A DNA stretch of 64,000 nt from Microbulbifer sp. TB1203. GTDB lineage: Bacteria; Pseudomonadota; Gammaproteobacteria; Pseudomonadales; Cellvibrionaceae. Below, piece by piece: positions 50,306 through 58,215 of the stretch; the stretch's first letter is position 1; every line of letters begins with the position of its first letter. Location of the stretch: positions 2,801,501-2,865,500 of the forward strand of contig NZ_CP116899.1 of NCBI RefSeq assembly GCF_030997045.1, read 5' to 3'. The position numbers were made by a program, and so were the translations under genes. The notes under the pieces were generated by a model. It searched no databases. It was given only the letters and a program-made list of their open reading frames with translations, and was not told the DNA's origin.

Positions 50306-51694
50306 TCAATCGCGGCCCACGGCCGCGTTCGCGGGGATATCTCCGGCGCTCTCGCGCCCGCCGATTTCCCGCCGCAGCCACCACCAGGCCAGGACACCGA
50401 GCATCAGGTTGGCCGCCGCTGTAGCCGCGAACAGCCCGCTGATCCCCCACAATTGATTGCCCACCCAGGCCAGCGGCAGATAGATGCCCAGTACACGCAG
50501 GAAGGAGATCAGCGTGGCCGGCAGTGGCCGGCCGAGGCCGTTGAAGGCCGCGTTGGCGGACATCACGAAGCCGTAGCCAGCGTAACTGAAAGGCACCACG
50601 GCCAGGTAGGCCACCGCCACCGCCAGCACCGCCTCGGAATCACTGAACAGCTGCGCGAGAAACCCGCCCACCAGGTATAACACCAGCGCAAGCACCAGCC
50701 CGAAGACCAGGCAGAAGCGCGCCAAAACAGCGACCGTCTCCTGCATACGCCCCACCTTGCCGGCGCCGGCGTTCTGGCCGATAAAGGGCCCCACCACCGA
50801 AGACAGCGCATAGAACACGATCAGCGCCACCGGCTCGATACGCAGCGCCACCCCCAGGCCGGCCACCGCGTCGGCGCCGTGCACCGCCACCAGCGCCACC
50901 ATCACACCGCCGGCCATGGGGATGATCACATTGGTGGCCACCGCCGGCAGCCCCACCGCCAGAACGGTGCGCCAGGAGTCCGCCAGTACCGACCAGCGCC
51001 ATTCCGGCGCGGCCAGGAGCTTTTCCCTGCGCACCAGGAAATAGAGCGCGGCAAAGAAGCTGATTCCGCGCGCGATCACCGTGGACAGGGCCGCCCCCTG
51101 CAACTCCAGGCGCGGAAAGCCCAACAGGCCGAAGATCAGCAGCGGGTCCAACAGCAGGTTGAAAAGCGCCACCGCCACCATGATGCGCCCGGTGATCGCG
51201 CTGTTGCCGATGGCCCGCAGCGCCGACAGCGCCACCATGGGCACCACCGCGAACACCGCGCCCAGGTACCAGGGCACCATATAGTCGGCGATCAGCGGCA
51301 GCATCTCCGCCGGCGCGCCCAGCAGGCGGAACAGCGGCCCCACGGTGAGCAATCCCACGGCGCTGATCGCCAGCGCCACCAGCAGCGCCAGCAGCGAGGC
51401 GTCGGTCACCAGCCGCCGCACCCGGGCCATATCGCCGGCGCCGTAGGCCCGCGCCACCGCCGAAGAGGTGCCGGCGCCCAGGCCGATGGCGAAGCTGTTG
51501 ATCACCATCACCACCGGAAAGGAAAAGCTCATCGCCGCCAGCGGGCCACTGCCCAGTTGGGCGACAAACCAGGTGTCCACCACATTGAACGACATGGTTG
51601 CGAGAATGCCCCACACCATGGGCAGGGCCAGGCGCTGCAGGTGGCCGGCGACCGGGCCCTCCAGCAGGGAGGGATTGTTGGAGGTTAACGCCAT
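50306..51694 (-). CDS. MATE-family efflux transporter
   Basis: 462 residues from ATG 51694 (AAAGAG lies 6 bases before); a TTG two codons upstream is also open. Twelve membrane helices in two halves, each with the family pattern (LALPMVWGILATMSFNVVDT in the first, GLPAVATNVIIPMAGGVMVAL in the second). NorM-type exporters expel cationic drugs in exchange for Na+ or H+. Single gene flanked by repeats. Confidence 0.9.
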   Translation of the reverse strand: MALTSNNPSLLEGPVAGHLQRLALPMVWGILATMSFNVVDTWFVAQLGSGPLAAMSFSFPVVMVINSFAIGLGAGTSSAVARAYGAGDMARVRRLVTDASLLALLVALAISAVGLLTVGPLFRLLGAPAEMLPLIADYMVPWYLGAVFAVVPMVALSALRAIGNSAITGRIMVAVALFNLLLDPLLIFGLLGFPRLELQGAALSTVIARGISFFAALYFLVRREKLLAAPEWRWSVLADSWRTVLAVGLPAVATNVIIPMAGGVMVALVAVHGADAVAGLGVALRIEPVALIVFYALSSVVGPFIGQNAGAGKVGRMQETVAVLARFCLVFGLVLALVLYLVGGFLAQLFSDSEAVLAVAVAYLAVVPFSYAGYGFVMSANAAFNGLGRPLPATLISFLRVLGIYLPLAWVGNQLWGISGLFAATAAANLMLGVLAWWWLRREIGGRESAGDIPANAAVGRD

Positions 51695-51810
51695 GAACAA
51701 CTCTTTGCGGAAAGATGGACGCTTCCGCTGGATGGCAGCGGAGTGTGAAAAGAAAAACGGAACACCGTTAGTTTACCATCCCCGTGGCTACTCCGTTTCA
51801 ATCCCGAAGT

Positions 51811-51838
51811 TCGTCGTACCGGCGCAGGGACGACGAAA
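51811..51838. repeat. Truncated family B repeat
   Basis: CGTCGTACCGGCGCAGGGACGACG, followed by a lone half of family A (TTGTAGGAGCGGCGG) at about 51845. Fragments, each one arm. Confidence 0.5.
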
Positions 51839-51878
51839 AACGCATTGTAGGAGCGGCGGGGGAGGAGATCCGGCGAAG

Positions 51879-52355
51879 TTACGGGTGTTGCCTGTGGAGG
51901 CTCATCAGCACCGCGTCCTCGCGGGCGCCACCGTCTGCGGGGTAGTAATTCTTGCGCAGGCCGTCTTCGCGAAAACCCAGTTTGCGGTAGAGGGAGCGCG
52001 CGGCGCGATTGGAGGCGCGCACTTCCAGGAGGACCCGTTCGATTTCCGGCGGCAGTTGGGCGAGCAGTTGCCTCAACAGCGCCCCGGCCACGCCGCGCCG
52101 GCGCCACCGGGGCGCCACGGCGATATCGAGGATTTCCGCCGCGTCGAACAGCCGGGAAATCACACAGCAGGCGATGGCCTCGCCCTCCGGCGACCACAGC
52201 AGCCAGCCGTCGTGCCCGGCCTCGAGGCTGTCGCGGTATTGCCGCTCACCCCAGGGGTGGCTGTGGGCACTGCGCGCCAGCGCGGCCAGGGTGGGGCAGT
52301 CCGCGACGGTGGCGGCGGCCAGGTGGGCATCGGTGAGGTCGAATTCGGGGGTCAT
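51879..52355 (-). CDS. rimI: Ribosomal protein S18 alanine N-acetyltransferase
   Basis: 158 residues of the GNAT fold. Acetyl-CoA motif A is EILDIAVAPRWRRRGVAGALL, followed by LLEVRASNRAARSLYRKLGF and RKNYYPADGGAREDAVLMSL, the RimI signature. It acetylates the N-terminus of S18. Its start overlaps the holD-like stop by 4 bases. Confidence 0.88.
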   Translation of the reverse strand: MTPEFDLTDAHLAAATVADCPTLAALARSAHSHPWGERQYRDSLEAGHDGWLLWSPEGEAIACCVISRLFDAAEILDIAVAPRWRRRGVAGALLRQLLAQLPPEIERVLLEVRASNRAARSLYRKLGFREDGLRKNYYPADGGAREDAVLMSLHRQHP

Positions 52356-53152
52356 TGGACCCCGGAATCAGGGAAACGAGTGTGCTCCGGATAGGTTTCC
52401 CGCAGCAACTGCCACAGTGCGCGCTTGCGCTCCGGCTGCTGCAAGAGTTCGGTCAGGCTGGGCATGGCCACCAGGCGGATGCCGTTCCACTCGGTCACCG
52501 GCTCTGCCAAGGGCTGCTTTAGGGAGAGGGGTGAACAGAAGTCGCGGGCCTGCCGGCCCATCAGCCAGATGGATTTAACCGGCCGGCGGACGCTGGCCGC
52601 TTCCAGCCAGCTGGAGCAGGTGTCCCGCGCGTCCGAGGCGGCGGCCGCGGGGCCGAAGCGGTTTTCCGCCAGGGGCCAGCGCAGCCGGTCCTGCTCCCGG
52701 GGCAACTGGTGCCAGCCCAGGGCGCGGGCGATATTGTTGAACAGCGCCTCCACCGGCAGCGCGGCGCCGGGCTCGCGGCTGTCCACCGCCAGCAGTTCGT
52801 CTCCCAGCCACCAGCAGCTGAGAACAAAGGGTTGCACCTGTTGCTGTGGCGGGGTCAGTTCGGCGGGGGCGGACTGCGGCTGGGGTGCAGCTCGCACCTG
52901 TTCGGTGAGGGCGCCGATATCGCGTAGCGCAGTGGGGGCTTCCGGGGTGACCGCGATCTCGGGCGGGCCTTCGGCCCGCTGGCGGAGCTGGGGCTCCGCG
53001 GTCCCGGGGGAAGGCTCCCTGTTTTCCATCGGCAGTTCTTCAACCGGCAGCCGGGCCTGGCGCGGTTCCGGCGCCAGGGGCAGCCGGAAGCGCGGCATAT
53101 AGCTGGTGACTCCCAGCGCCGACAGATATTCCGCGCGATGCAGTTCGTGCAT
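52352..53152 (-). CDS. holD: DNA polymerase III psi-like subunit (HolD) with expanded linker
   Basis: 266 residues. The C-terminal end (MPSLTELLQQPERKRALWQLL) and the N-terminal RAEYLSALGVTSYMPRFRL resemble HolD of E. coli, as does gene order directly upstream of rimI. E. coli HolD is about 137 residues; here a Pro/Glu/Ala-rich linker (about 45-115) makes it twice as long, and a palindromic repeat sits in it at 52961-53007. Between linker and C-terminus is an extra beta/alpha segment (LSCWWLGDELLAVD). Psi links the clamp loader to SSB. Identification is by weak similarity plus synteny. Confidence 0.65.
   Translation of the reverse strand: MHELHRAEYLSALGVTSYMPRFRLPLAPEPRQARLPVEELPMENREPSPGTAEPQLRQRAEGPPEIAVTPEAPTALRDIGALTEQVRAAPQPQSAPAELTPPQQQVQPFVLSCWWLGDELLAVDSREPGAALPVEALFNNIARALGWHQLPREQDRLRWPLAENRFGPAAAASDARDTCSSWLEAASVRRPVKSIWLMGRQARDFCSPLSLKQPLAEPVTEWNGIRLVAMPSLTELLQQPERKRALWQLLRETYPEHTRFPDSGVQ
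52961..53007. repeat. Family C repeat located in frame inside holD
   Basis: GGGCGGGCCTTCGGCCCGC then TGGCGGAGCTGGGGCTCCGC then GGTCCCGG. It encodes the linker part GTAEPQLRQRAEGPP of the HolD-like protein with no stop codon. Confidence 0.8.
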
Positions 53153-54687
53153 CAGACGCCCTTGCGTTTGCCGCCGCCTGAGGCGAGCAGGTTGAGGGCG
53201 TCCAGGTAGGCCAGGGCCGAGGCCACGAGGATGTCGATATCCGCCCCAACGCCGTTGACCAGACGGCCGTCCAGCTCCAGACGCACGGTCACGCTGCCCT
53301 GGGAGTCGGTGCCCTGGGTGACTGCGTTGACCGAGTAGAGCTTGAGGTCCGCGCCGCTCTCCGCCACCGATTCAATGGCCTTGAAAGTCGCGTCCACCGG
53401 GCCGCTGCCATAGGCTTCGGCGCGGTGGGACTCGCCGTCGATCAGCAGGCGCAGTTGCGCCTGCGGGAGGCTGCCGCTCTTGCTCCGCACTTCCAGGTCT
53501 TCCAACTGGTAGTGCTCCACGGGAGCCTCGCTGCCGGTGACCAGCGACTGCAGGTCTTCGTCGAAGATCTCGTGTTTCTTGTCCGCCAGGTCCTTGAAGC
53601 GCTGGAACACCAGGGCGAACTCGCCGGCGTCGTCAAAGTTGATTCCCAGCTCTTCGTAGCGCGCCTTGACCGCCGCGCGGCCTGAGTGCTTGCCCAGCAC
53701 CAGGCGGTTGTGGCCCCAGCCCACATCCTGGGCGCGCATGATTTCGTAGGTCTCGCGATGCTTGAGAATGCCGTCCTGGTGAATCCCGGACTCGTGGGCG
53801 AAGGCATTGGCGCCGACGATGGCCTTGTTGGGCTGCACCGGGAAGCCGGTGATGGAACTGACCAAACGCGAAGTGGGCACGATATGGGTGGCGTCTATGC
53901 CGGTCTCCACCGGGTAGAGATCCTGGCGGGTGCGCACCGCCATCACGATTTCTTCCAGGGAGGCGTTGCCGGCGCGCTCGCCCAGACCGTTGATGGTGCA
54001 CTCCACCTGGCGCACGCCGTTCATCACCGCGGACAGGGAGTTGGCCACCGCCAGCCCCAGGTCATTGTGGCAGTGGGTGGAGAAAATGGCCTTGTCGGAG
54101 TTGGGCACATTCTCGATTACCCGCTTGAACATGGCCCCGTACTCGCCGGGCTCGCCGTAGCCGACGGTATCGGGGATATTGATGGTGCCGGCACCGGCAT
54201 TGATCACCGCCTCGATAATGCGGTACATGAATTCCGGCTCGGAGCGGCTGCCGTCCTCCAGGGAGAACTCCACATCGTCGGTGAACTGGCGCGCGCGCTT
54301 CACCGCATCCACCGCCTGGGCGAAAACCTGTTCCGGCTCCATCTGCAGTTTGTATTTCATATGGATGGGGGAGGTGGCGATAAAGGTGTGAATGCGCGGG
54401 GCGGTGGCTTTTTTCAGCGCCTCGGCGGCGCGGATGATGTCCGGGCCCACGGCGCGGGCCAGGCTGCATACGGTGGAATCCTTGACGGCCTCGGCCACCG
54501 CCTGCACCGCCTCGAAATCCCCCTGGCTGGCGATGGCGAAGCCGGCTTCGATCACGTCCACACGCATGCGTTCGAGCATACGCGCGATGCGGACCTTCTC
54601 ATCCTTGGTCATGGAAGCGCCGGGGCTCTGCTCGCCGTCGCGCAGGGTGGTATCAAATATGACTAATTTATCTTTCTTGGTGTTCAT
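53152..54687 (-). CDS. leuA: 2-isopropylmalate synthase
   Basis: 511 residues from ATG 54687, with GAGGAGAAG 8 bases upstream; six extra codons are open before it. HMGL-like catalytic motif TTLRDGEQSPGASM, metal/substrate site FSTHCHNDLGLAVANSL and a C-terminal leucine-binding regulatory domain. It makes 2-isopropylmalate from acetyl-CoA and 2-ketoisovalerate, the first step of leucine synthesis. The stop overlaps the holD-like ATG (TGATG). Confidence 0.95.
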   Translation of the reverse strand: MNTKKDKLVIFDTTLRDGEQSPGASMTKDEKVRIARMLERMRVDVIEAGFAIASQGDFEAVQAVAEAVKDSTVCSLARAVGPDIIRAAEALKKATAPRIHTFIATSPIHMKYKLQMEPEQVFAQAVDAVKRARQFTDDVEFSLEDGSRSEPEFMYRIIEAVINAGAGTINIPDTVGYGEPGEYGAMFKRVIENVPNSDKAIFSTHCHNDLGLAVANSLSAVMNGVRQVECTINGLGERAGNASLEEIVMAVRTRQDLYPVETGIDATHIVPTSRLVSSITGFPVQPNKAIVGANAFAHESGIHQDGILKHRETYEIMRAQDVGWGHNRLVLGKHSGRAAVKARYEELGINFDDAGEFALVFQRFKDLADKKHEIFDEDLQSLVTGSEAPVEHYQLEDLEVRSKSGSLPQAQLRLLIDGESHRAEAYGSGPVDATFKAIESVAESGADLKLYSVNAVTQGTDSQGSVTVRLELDGRLVNGVGADIDILVASALAYLDALNLLASGGGKRKGV

Positions 54688-55020
54688 CTGGGCTCTTCTC
54701 CTCATCTGGCCCGAGGCTAAACAGCGGCTGTACTGCTGTCTACGCGCCGATCAAATAAAGTGTGGAATTCTACAGGAGGGTAACGGAGTAAAATTATATG
54801 CCGCAACGCGGTAGTCGCAGCGAAAAAGCTAGTGTGCCAGAGGGAAATCTGCGTGCGGGGTATGCGGTGGGCATAGCGGCTCAAACAGGTAAATGGTCGA
54901 TTGAGGGACTATACGTCCGCGCACCGGCGAAATCAACAACCATCCTAAGAAAACAAAAAATAAAAGATAAATAGATAGAAAACCGGAGAATTTAAACGAA
55001 ACTTGGGATAAACATCCCAA
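54688..55020. other. leuA upstream region
   Basis: 333 bases between ohrR and leuA. Right part is AT-rich and contains a short hydrophobic frame (54829-55020, - strand, TTG start, LSIYLLFFVFLGWLLIS). No leucine-codon run or clear attenuator was seen, so leucine control by leader peptide is not supported. A leuA promoter is expected between 54700 and 54830. Confidence 0.4.
55003..55020 (-). terminator. Small hairpin after ohrR
   Basis: Perfect 7-base stem TTGGGAT / ATCCCAA with a 4-base loop, directly after the ohrR stop and followed on the - strand by GTTTCGTTT. Could be a weak terminator. Confidence 0.4.
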
Positions 55021-55494
55021 TTAACCGGCAGACGCCCCCAGCTTGTCCAACAGCTGCCACAGGTTCTGGCGCAGCTGCTCCACCTCCTCCCGGGTTACCT
55101 CGGAGCCATCCAGTTCCCGCTCCACCCACACCCGGGCGCGGGGCTCGAGCGCGCGGCCGTCATCGGTGATCGCCACCACCGTCACCCGCTCGTCCCAGGG
55201 CGCGCGCTCGCGGCTGACCAGGCCACGCTGCTCCATTCGCTTCAATAGCGGCGTGAGGGTTCCGGAGTCCAGCATCAGCCGCTCGCCCAGGGCGCCGACA
55301 CTGGTACCGGCATCCCCGTCTTCCTCTGTATCCCGCTCCCACAGCACCAGCAGCACCAGGTATTGGGGATAGGTGATACCCAGGTCCTGCAGCATCGGCT
55401 GGTAGGCCCGGGTCACAGCGCGGGAGGCGGCGTAGAGGGCAAAGCAGAGCTGGCGGTTGAGCGCCAGCGGACCGCTGTCTTCGCAGAGAGACAT
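55021..55494 (-). CDS. ohrR: OhrR-type MarR-family peroxide regulator
   Basis: 157 residues from ATG 55494 (upstream frame overlaps the gpx gene). The OhrR signature is clear: LALNRQLCFALYAASRAVTR with the reactive Cys (Cys17), ITYPQYLVLLVLWE, and the winged helix LGERLMLDSGTLTPLLKRME then ERVTVVAITDDGR. OhrR represses peroxide-defence genes until an organic hydroperoxide oxidises this Cys. A second Cys is at residue 4. Follows gpx by 22 bases. Confidence 0.92.
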   Translation of the reverse strand: MSLCEDSGPLALNRQLCFALYAASRAVTRAYQPMLQDLGITYPQYLVLLVLWERDTEEDGDAGTSVGALGERLMLDSGTLTPLLKRMEQRGLVSRERAPWDERVTVVAITDDGRALEPRARVWVERELDGSEVTREEVEQLRQNLWQLLDKLGASAG

Positions 55495-55516
55495 CAGAGT
55501 ATTCCCCGCGGAACAG

Positions 55517-55996
55517 TCAGAGCAGTTGCTCGATTTCCGACGCCAGCGCCTCCGGCTTGTCCTTCGGGGCAAAGCGCTTCACCACCCGGCCCTCGCGGTC
55601 GACCAGGAACTTGGTGAAGTTCCACTTGACCCCCTCGGTGCCCAGAATCCCCGGCGCCTCGCGCTTGAGATGCTCGAACAGCGGGTGGGCGGCGGGGCCG
55701 TTCACTTCCAGCTTGGCGTAGACGGGGAAGCTGACGCCGTAGTTCAGCTCGCAGAACTGCTGGATTTCCTCGTCGCTGCCCGGCTCCTGCTGGCCGAACT
55801 GGTTGCAGGGGAACCCCAGCACCACCAACCCCTGGTCCCGGTATTTGTGGTACAGCGCCTCCAGCCCTTTGTACTGGGGGGTAAAGCCACACTTGCTGGC
55901 GGTATTGACGATGAGCAGCACCTTGCCCCGCTGCTCCTCCAGGGAGGTGGTACTGCCATCCGCAGCCTGCAGGGGAATGGAATAGAGATCGCTCAT
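55517..55996 (-). CDS. Glutathione peroxidase (Cys type)
   Basis: 159 residues from ATG 55996. Catalytic Cys36 in NTASKCGFTPQYKGLE, Gln in FPCNQFGQQEPG and Trp in VKWNFTKFLVD complete the triad, with Cys instead of selenocysteine (bacterial BtuE/Gpx type). It reduces hydroperoxides with glutathione or thioredoxin. Its gene precedes ohrR in one transcript; usually ohr fills that place, so this pair is slightly unusual. Confidence 0.92.
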   Translation of the reverse strand: MSDLYSIPLQAADGSTTSLEEQRGKVLLIVNTASKCGFTPQYKGLEALYHKYRDQGLVVLGFPCNQFGQQEPGSDEEIQQFCELNYGVSFPVYAKLEVNGPAAHPLFEHLKREAPGILGTEGVKWNFTKFLVDREGRVVKRFAPKDKPEALASEIEQLL

Positions 55997-56102
55997 GGGA
56001 GTTTTTCCTCGGTTGAACACAATAGGTTGTGGGAAATTGTATTGTGCACAACCAAAATTACAAGCGAGATCCATCAAAGAAGAGGCAGCGCGGGGTTTAT
56101 TG

Positions 56103-56117
56103 TGAGAATAATTATCA
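56103..56117. promoter_or_regulatory. Fur box upstream of the FTR1 permease
   Basis: TGAGAATAATTATCA matches the 7-1-7 Fur consensus TGATAATNATTATCA with one mismatch. It ends 46 bases before the permease start and fits iron repression. It is about 107 bases from the gpx start on the other side. Confidence 0.7.
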
Positions 56118-56163
56118 ATAATATTACGTTCAAAATTTTTAATGGAAACGGACACACTCCCCC

Positions 56164-58107
56164 ATGCGCAATCCCGGCCTGTATTTAGCCCGTCTACTGC
56201 TCGCGGTATTCCTCGCCGCCACCGCAATTACCGCCCCGGCCCAGGAGGCCGGCCTCAGCGAACAGGAGCTGCGCCAGCTGATGCAGATGGCCGAATACAT
56301 CGGCGTGGACTACCCGGAAGCGGTGAAGGATGGCGAGATCATCAACAGCGGCGAGTACTCGGAGATGGAGGAGTTCGCCCAAGTTCTGGTCGACCGCGGC
56401 CAGCGGCTGTCCCCTTCGCCGGAGGCGGAGAGCATCCGCGGCGAAGCCAAGGCACTGCAGGCGGCTATTGCCGGCAAGGCGAGCCTCGCCGAGGTGCAGA
56501 GCCACACCGCCAAACTGCGCCAGGGGCTGCTGTCCATTTCCCCGGCGTTGTCCCTGCCCCAGTCGCTGCTCAGCCTGGATGAGAGCCGAGCCCTCTACCA
56601 GAAGAACTGCGTCGCCTGCCACGGCCCATCCGGCGAGGGCGATGGCCCGCTGGCGGCACAGCTGGAGCCGCCTCCCACCAACTTCCATGAGCGCGAGCGC
56701 GCGGAGAACCGATCCCTGCTCGGCCTCTACGATGCGATCAGCAACGGCATCGACGGCACCGCCATGACTGCATTCGGCAACCTGACAGACCAGCAGCGCT
56801 GGTCCCTGGCGTTCTATGTAGGCGGACTCGCCTTCGCCGGTGCGGAGCCGGCGACAGCCGACACGCAATTGAGCCTGCAGGACCTGGTGATGTACAGCCC
56901 CGCAGTGCTGCGCAACGACCGCCCGGAAGTGCCCACTGAATCCGTGGCCGCCCTGCGCGCGGACCCGGCGCCGCTGTTCGCGAAAAAAAGCTCTCGGGAT
57001 GGAGACCCCATGGAGACCGCGCGCAGCCAGCTGCAAAAAGCCCTGGACGCCTATCGCCAGGGCGATTACGGCAGCGCCCGTACCCTGGCGATCAGTGCCT
57101 ACCTGGACGGCTTCGAACTGGTTGAAAATACGCTGGACTCCCGCGACGCGAATCTGCGCAGGTCCATCGAGAGCGACCTGCTCGGCCTGCGCGCCCAACT
57201 GAATGCAAACAGCGATCCGCAGCAGGTGGAACAACAGGTAAACGCCGTGCTCGAAAAACTGGATCAGGCCCAGGCGCTGCTGGAGGAATCCAATCTGTCC
57301 GGCACCGCGCTGTTTATCGCCAGCCTGATCATCCTGCTGCGCGAGGGCCTGGAGGCGCTGCTGGTGGTGATCGCACTGACCACCATCCTGATCAAGACCC
57401 AGCGCGGCGATGCCTTGAAATACGTGCATTTCGGCTGGATAACCGCTTTTATCGCCGGCTTCGCCACCTGGGTGCTCGCGCAGAAAGTGATTACCATCAG
57501 CGGAGCGAGCCGCGAGGTGATGGAAGGCGCCGCCGCACTGCTGGCCGCCGCGGTGCTCTTCTATGTGGGCTTCTGGATGCACAGCAAGACCCAGGCCCAG
57601 GAGTGGCAGCAATACATTCAGGACAGCATCAACCGCAACCTGACCGCGGGCACCCTGTGGGGCATCGCCGGGCTGGCGTTTATCGCCGTGTACCGGGAAA
57701 TTTTTGAAACCATCCTGTTCTACCAGTCCCTGCTCACCCAGACCGCCGAGGGGCAGTACAGCGCGCTGTGGGGCGGCATCGCCGCCGGCGCCGCGCTGCT
57801 GGCGGTGGTCGGCTGGGCGCTGGTGCGCTACTCCGCGCGCCTGCCCATCGGTAAATTCTTCTCCACCACCACTTTCGTACTGCTGGCACTGTCGTTCGTG
57901 CTCGCCGGCAAAGCGATCGCCGCATTGCAGGAAGCCGCCCTGGTAGGCATCACCCCGCTGCCGGTGTCCTTCAGCTTCGACTGGTTGGGGATTTATTCCA
58001 CCTGGGAGGGCATCGGCCTGCAGGCGGCCATACTGGTGGCCGCGGCCTGGCTGTTGCTCAAAGGCAGGAATTCCGGGGCTTCGTCCCCGGCAAAATCCAC
58101 CGGTTGA
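56164..58107 (+). CDS. FTR1-family iron permease with N-terminal cytochrome c domain
   Basis: 647 residues. Signal peptide, then a periplasmic region with a cytochrome c motif CVACHG (149-153) and a downstream Met-rich segment, a further helical domain (about 280-375), then seven membrane helices. The two REGLE-type iron motifs are REGLE at 393-397 and REIFE at 511-515. In EfeUOB and FtrABCD systems iron is oxidised by a separate protein; here a cytochrome c domain is on the same chain. Imports iron under low-iron control (Fur box upstream). Confidence 0.9.
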   Translation: MRNPGLYLARLLLAVFLAATAITAPAQEAGLSEQELRQLMQMAEYIGVDYPEAVKDGEIINSGEYSEMEEFAQVLVDRGQRLSPSPEAESIRGEAKALQAAIAGKASLAEVQSHTAKLRQGLLSISPALSLPQSLLSLDESRALYQKNCVACHGPSGEGDGPLAAQLEPPPTNFHERERAENRSLLGLYDAISNGIDGTAMTAFGNLTDQQRWSLAFYVGGLAFAGAEPATADTQLSLQDLVMYSPAVLRNDRPEVPTESVAALRADPAPLFAKKSSRDGDPMETARSQLQKALDAYRQGDYGSARTLAISAYLDGFELVENTLDSRDANLRRSIESDLLGLRAQLNANSDPQQVEQQVNAVLEKLDQAQALLEESNLSGTALFIASLIILLREGLEALLVVIALTTILIKTQRGDALKYVHFGWITAFIAGFATWVLAQKVITISGASREVMEGAAALLAAAVLFYVGFWMHSKTQAQEWQQYIQDSINRNLTAGTLWGIAGLAFIAVYREIFETILFYQSLLTQTAEGQYSALWGGIAAGAALLAVVGWALVRYSARLPIGKFFSTTTFVLLALSFVLAGKAIAALQEAALVGITPLPVSFSFDWLGIYSTWEGIGLQAAILVAAAWLLLKGRNSGASSPAKSTG

Positions 58108-58125
58108 GCCGCCGGTAACCTGACG

Positions 58126-58156
58126 AAAATACCCCGCTCACGCGGGGTATTTTTTT
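58126..58156. terminator. Bidirectional Rho-independent terminator
   Basis: A-tract, stem ATACCCCGC / GCGGGGTAT with loop TCAC, then seven T. It separates the iron permease (+) from the ZorAB-like operon (-). Confidence 0.88.
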
Positions 58157-58215
58157 AGTGGTGGGCGGAATAACAAAGACAGAAAAATATTTATTTCTCA
58201 GCAGCTTCCACCGCC

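Noticed and set aside
54829..55020. 63-residue hydrophobic frame upstream of leuA
   Set aside because: Starts at TTG next to the ohrR stop with no ribosome site; kept only as a remark in the intergenic entry.
54688..55020. Leucine attenuator or T-box upstream of leuA
   Set aside because: No run of leucine codons in a short leader frame and no T-box motif was found.
56194..57612. 472-codon minus-strand frame opposite the iron permease
   Set aside because: Shadow; the + strand has a signal peptide, heme motif and REGLE motifs.
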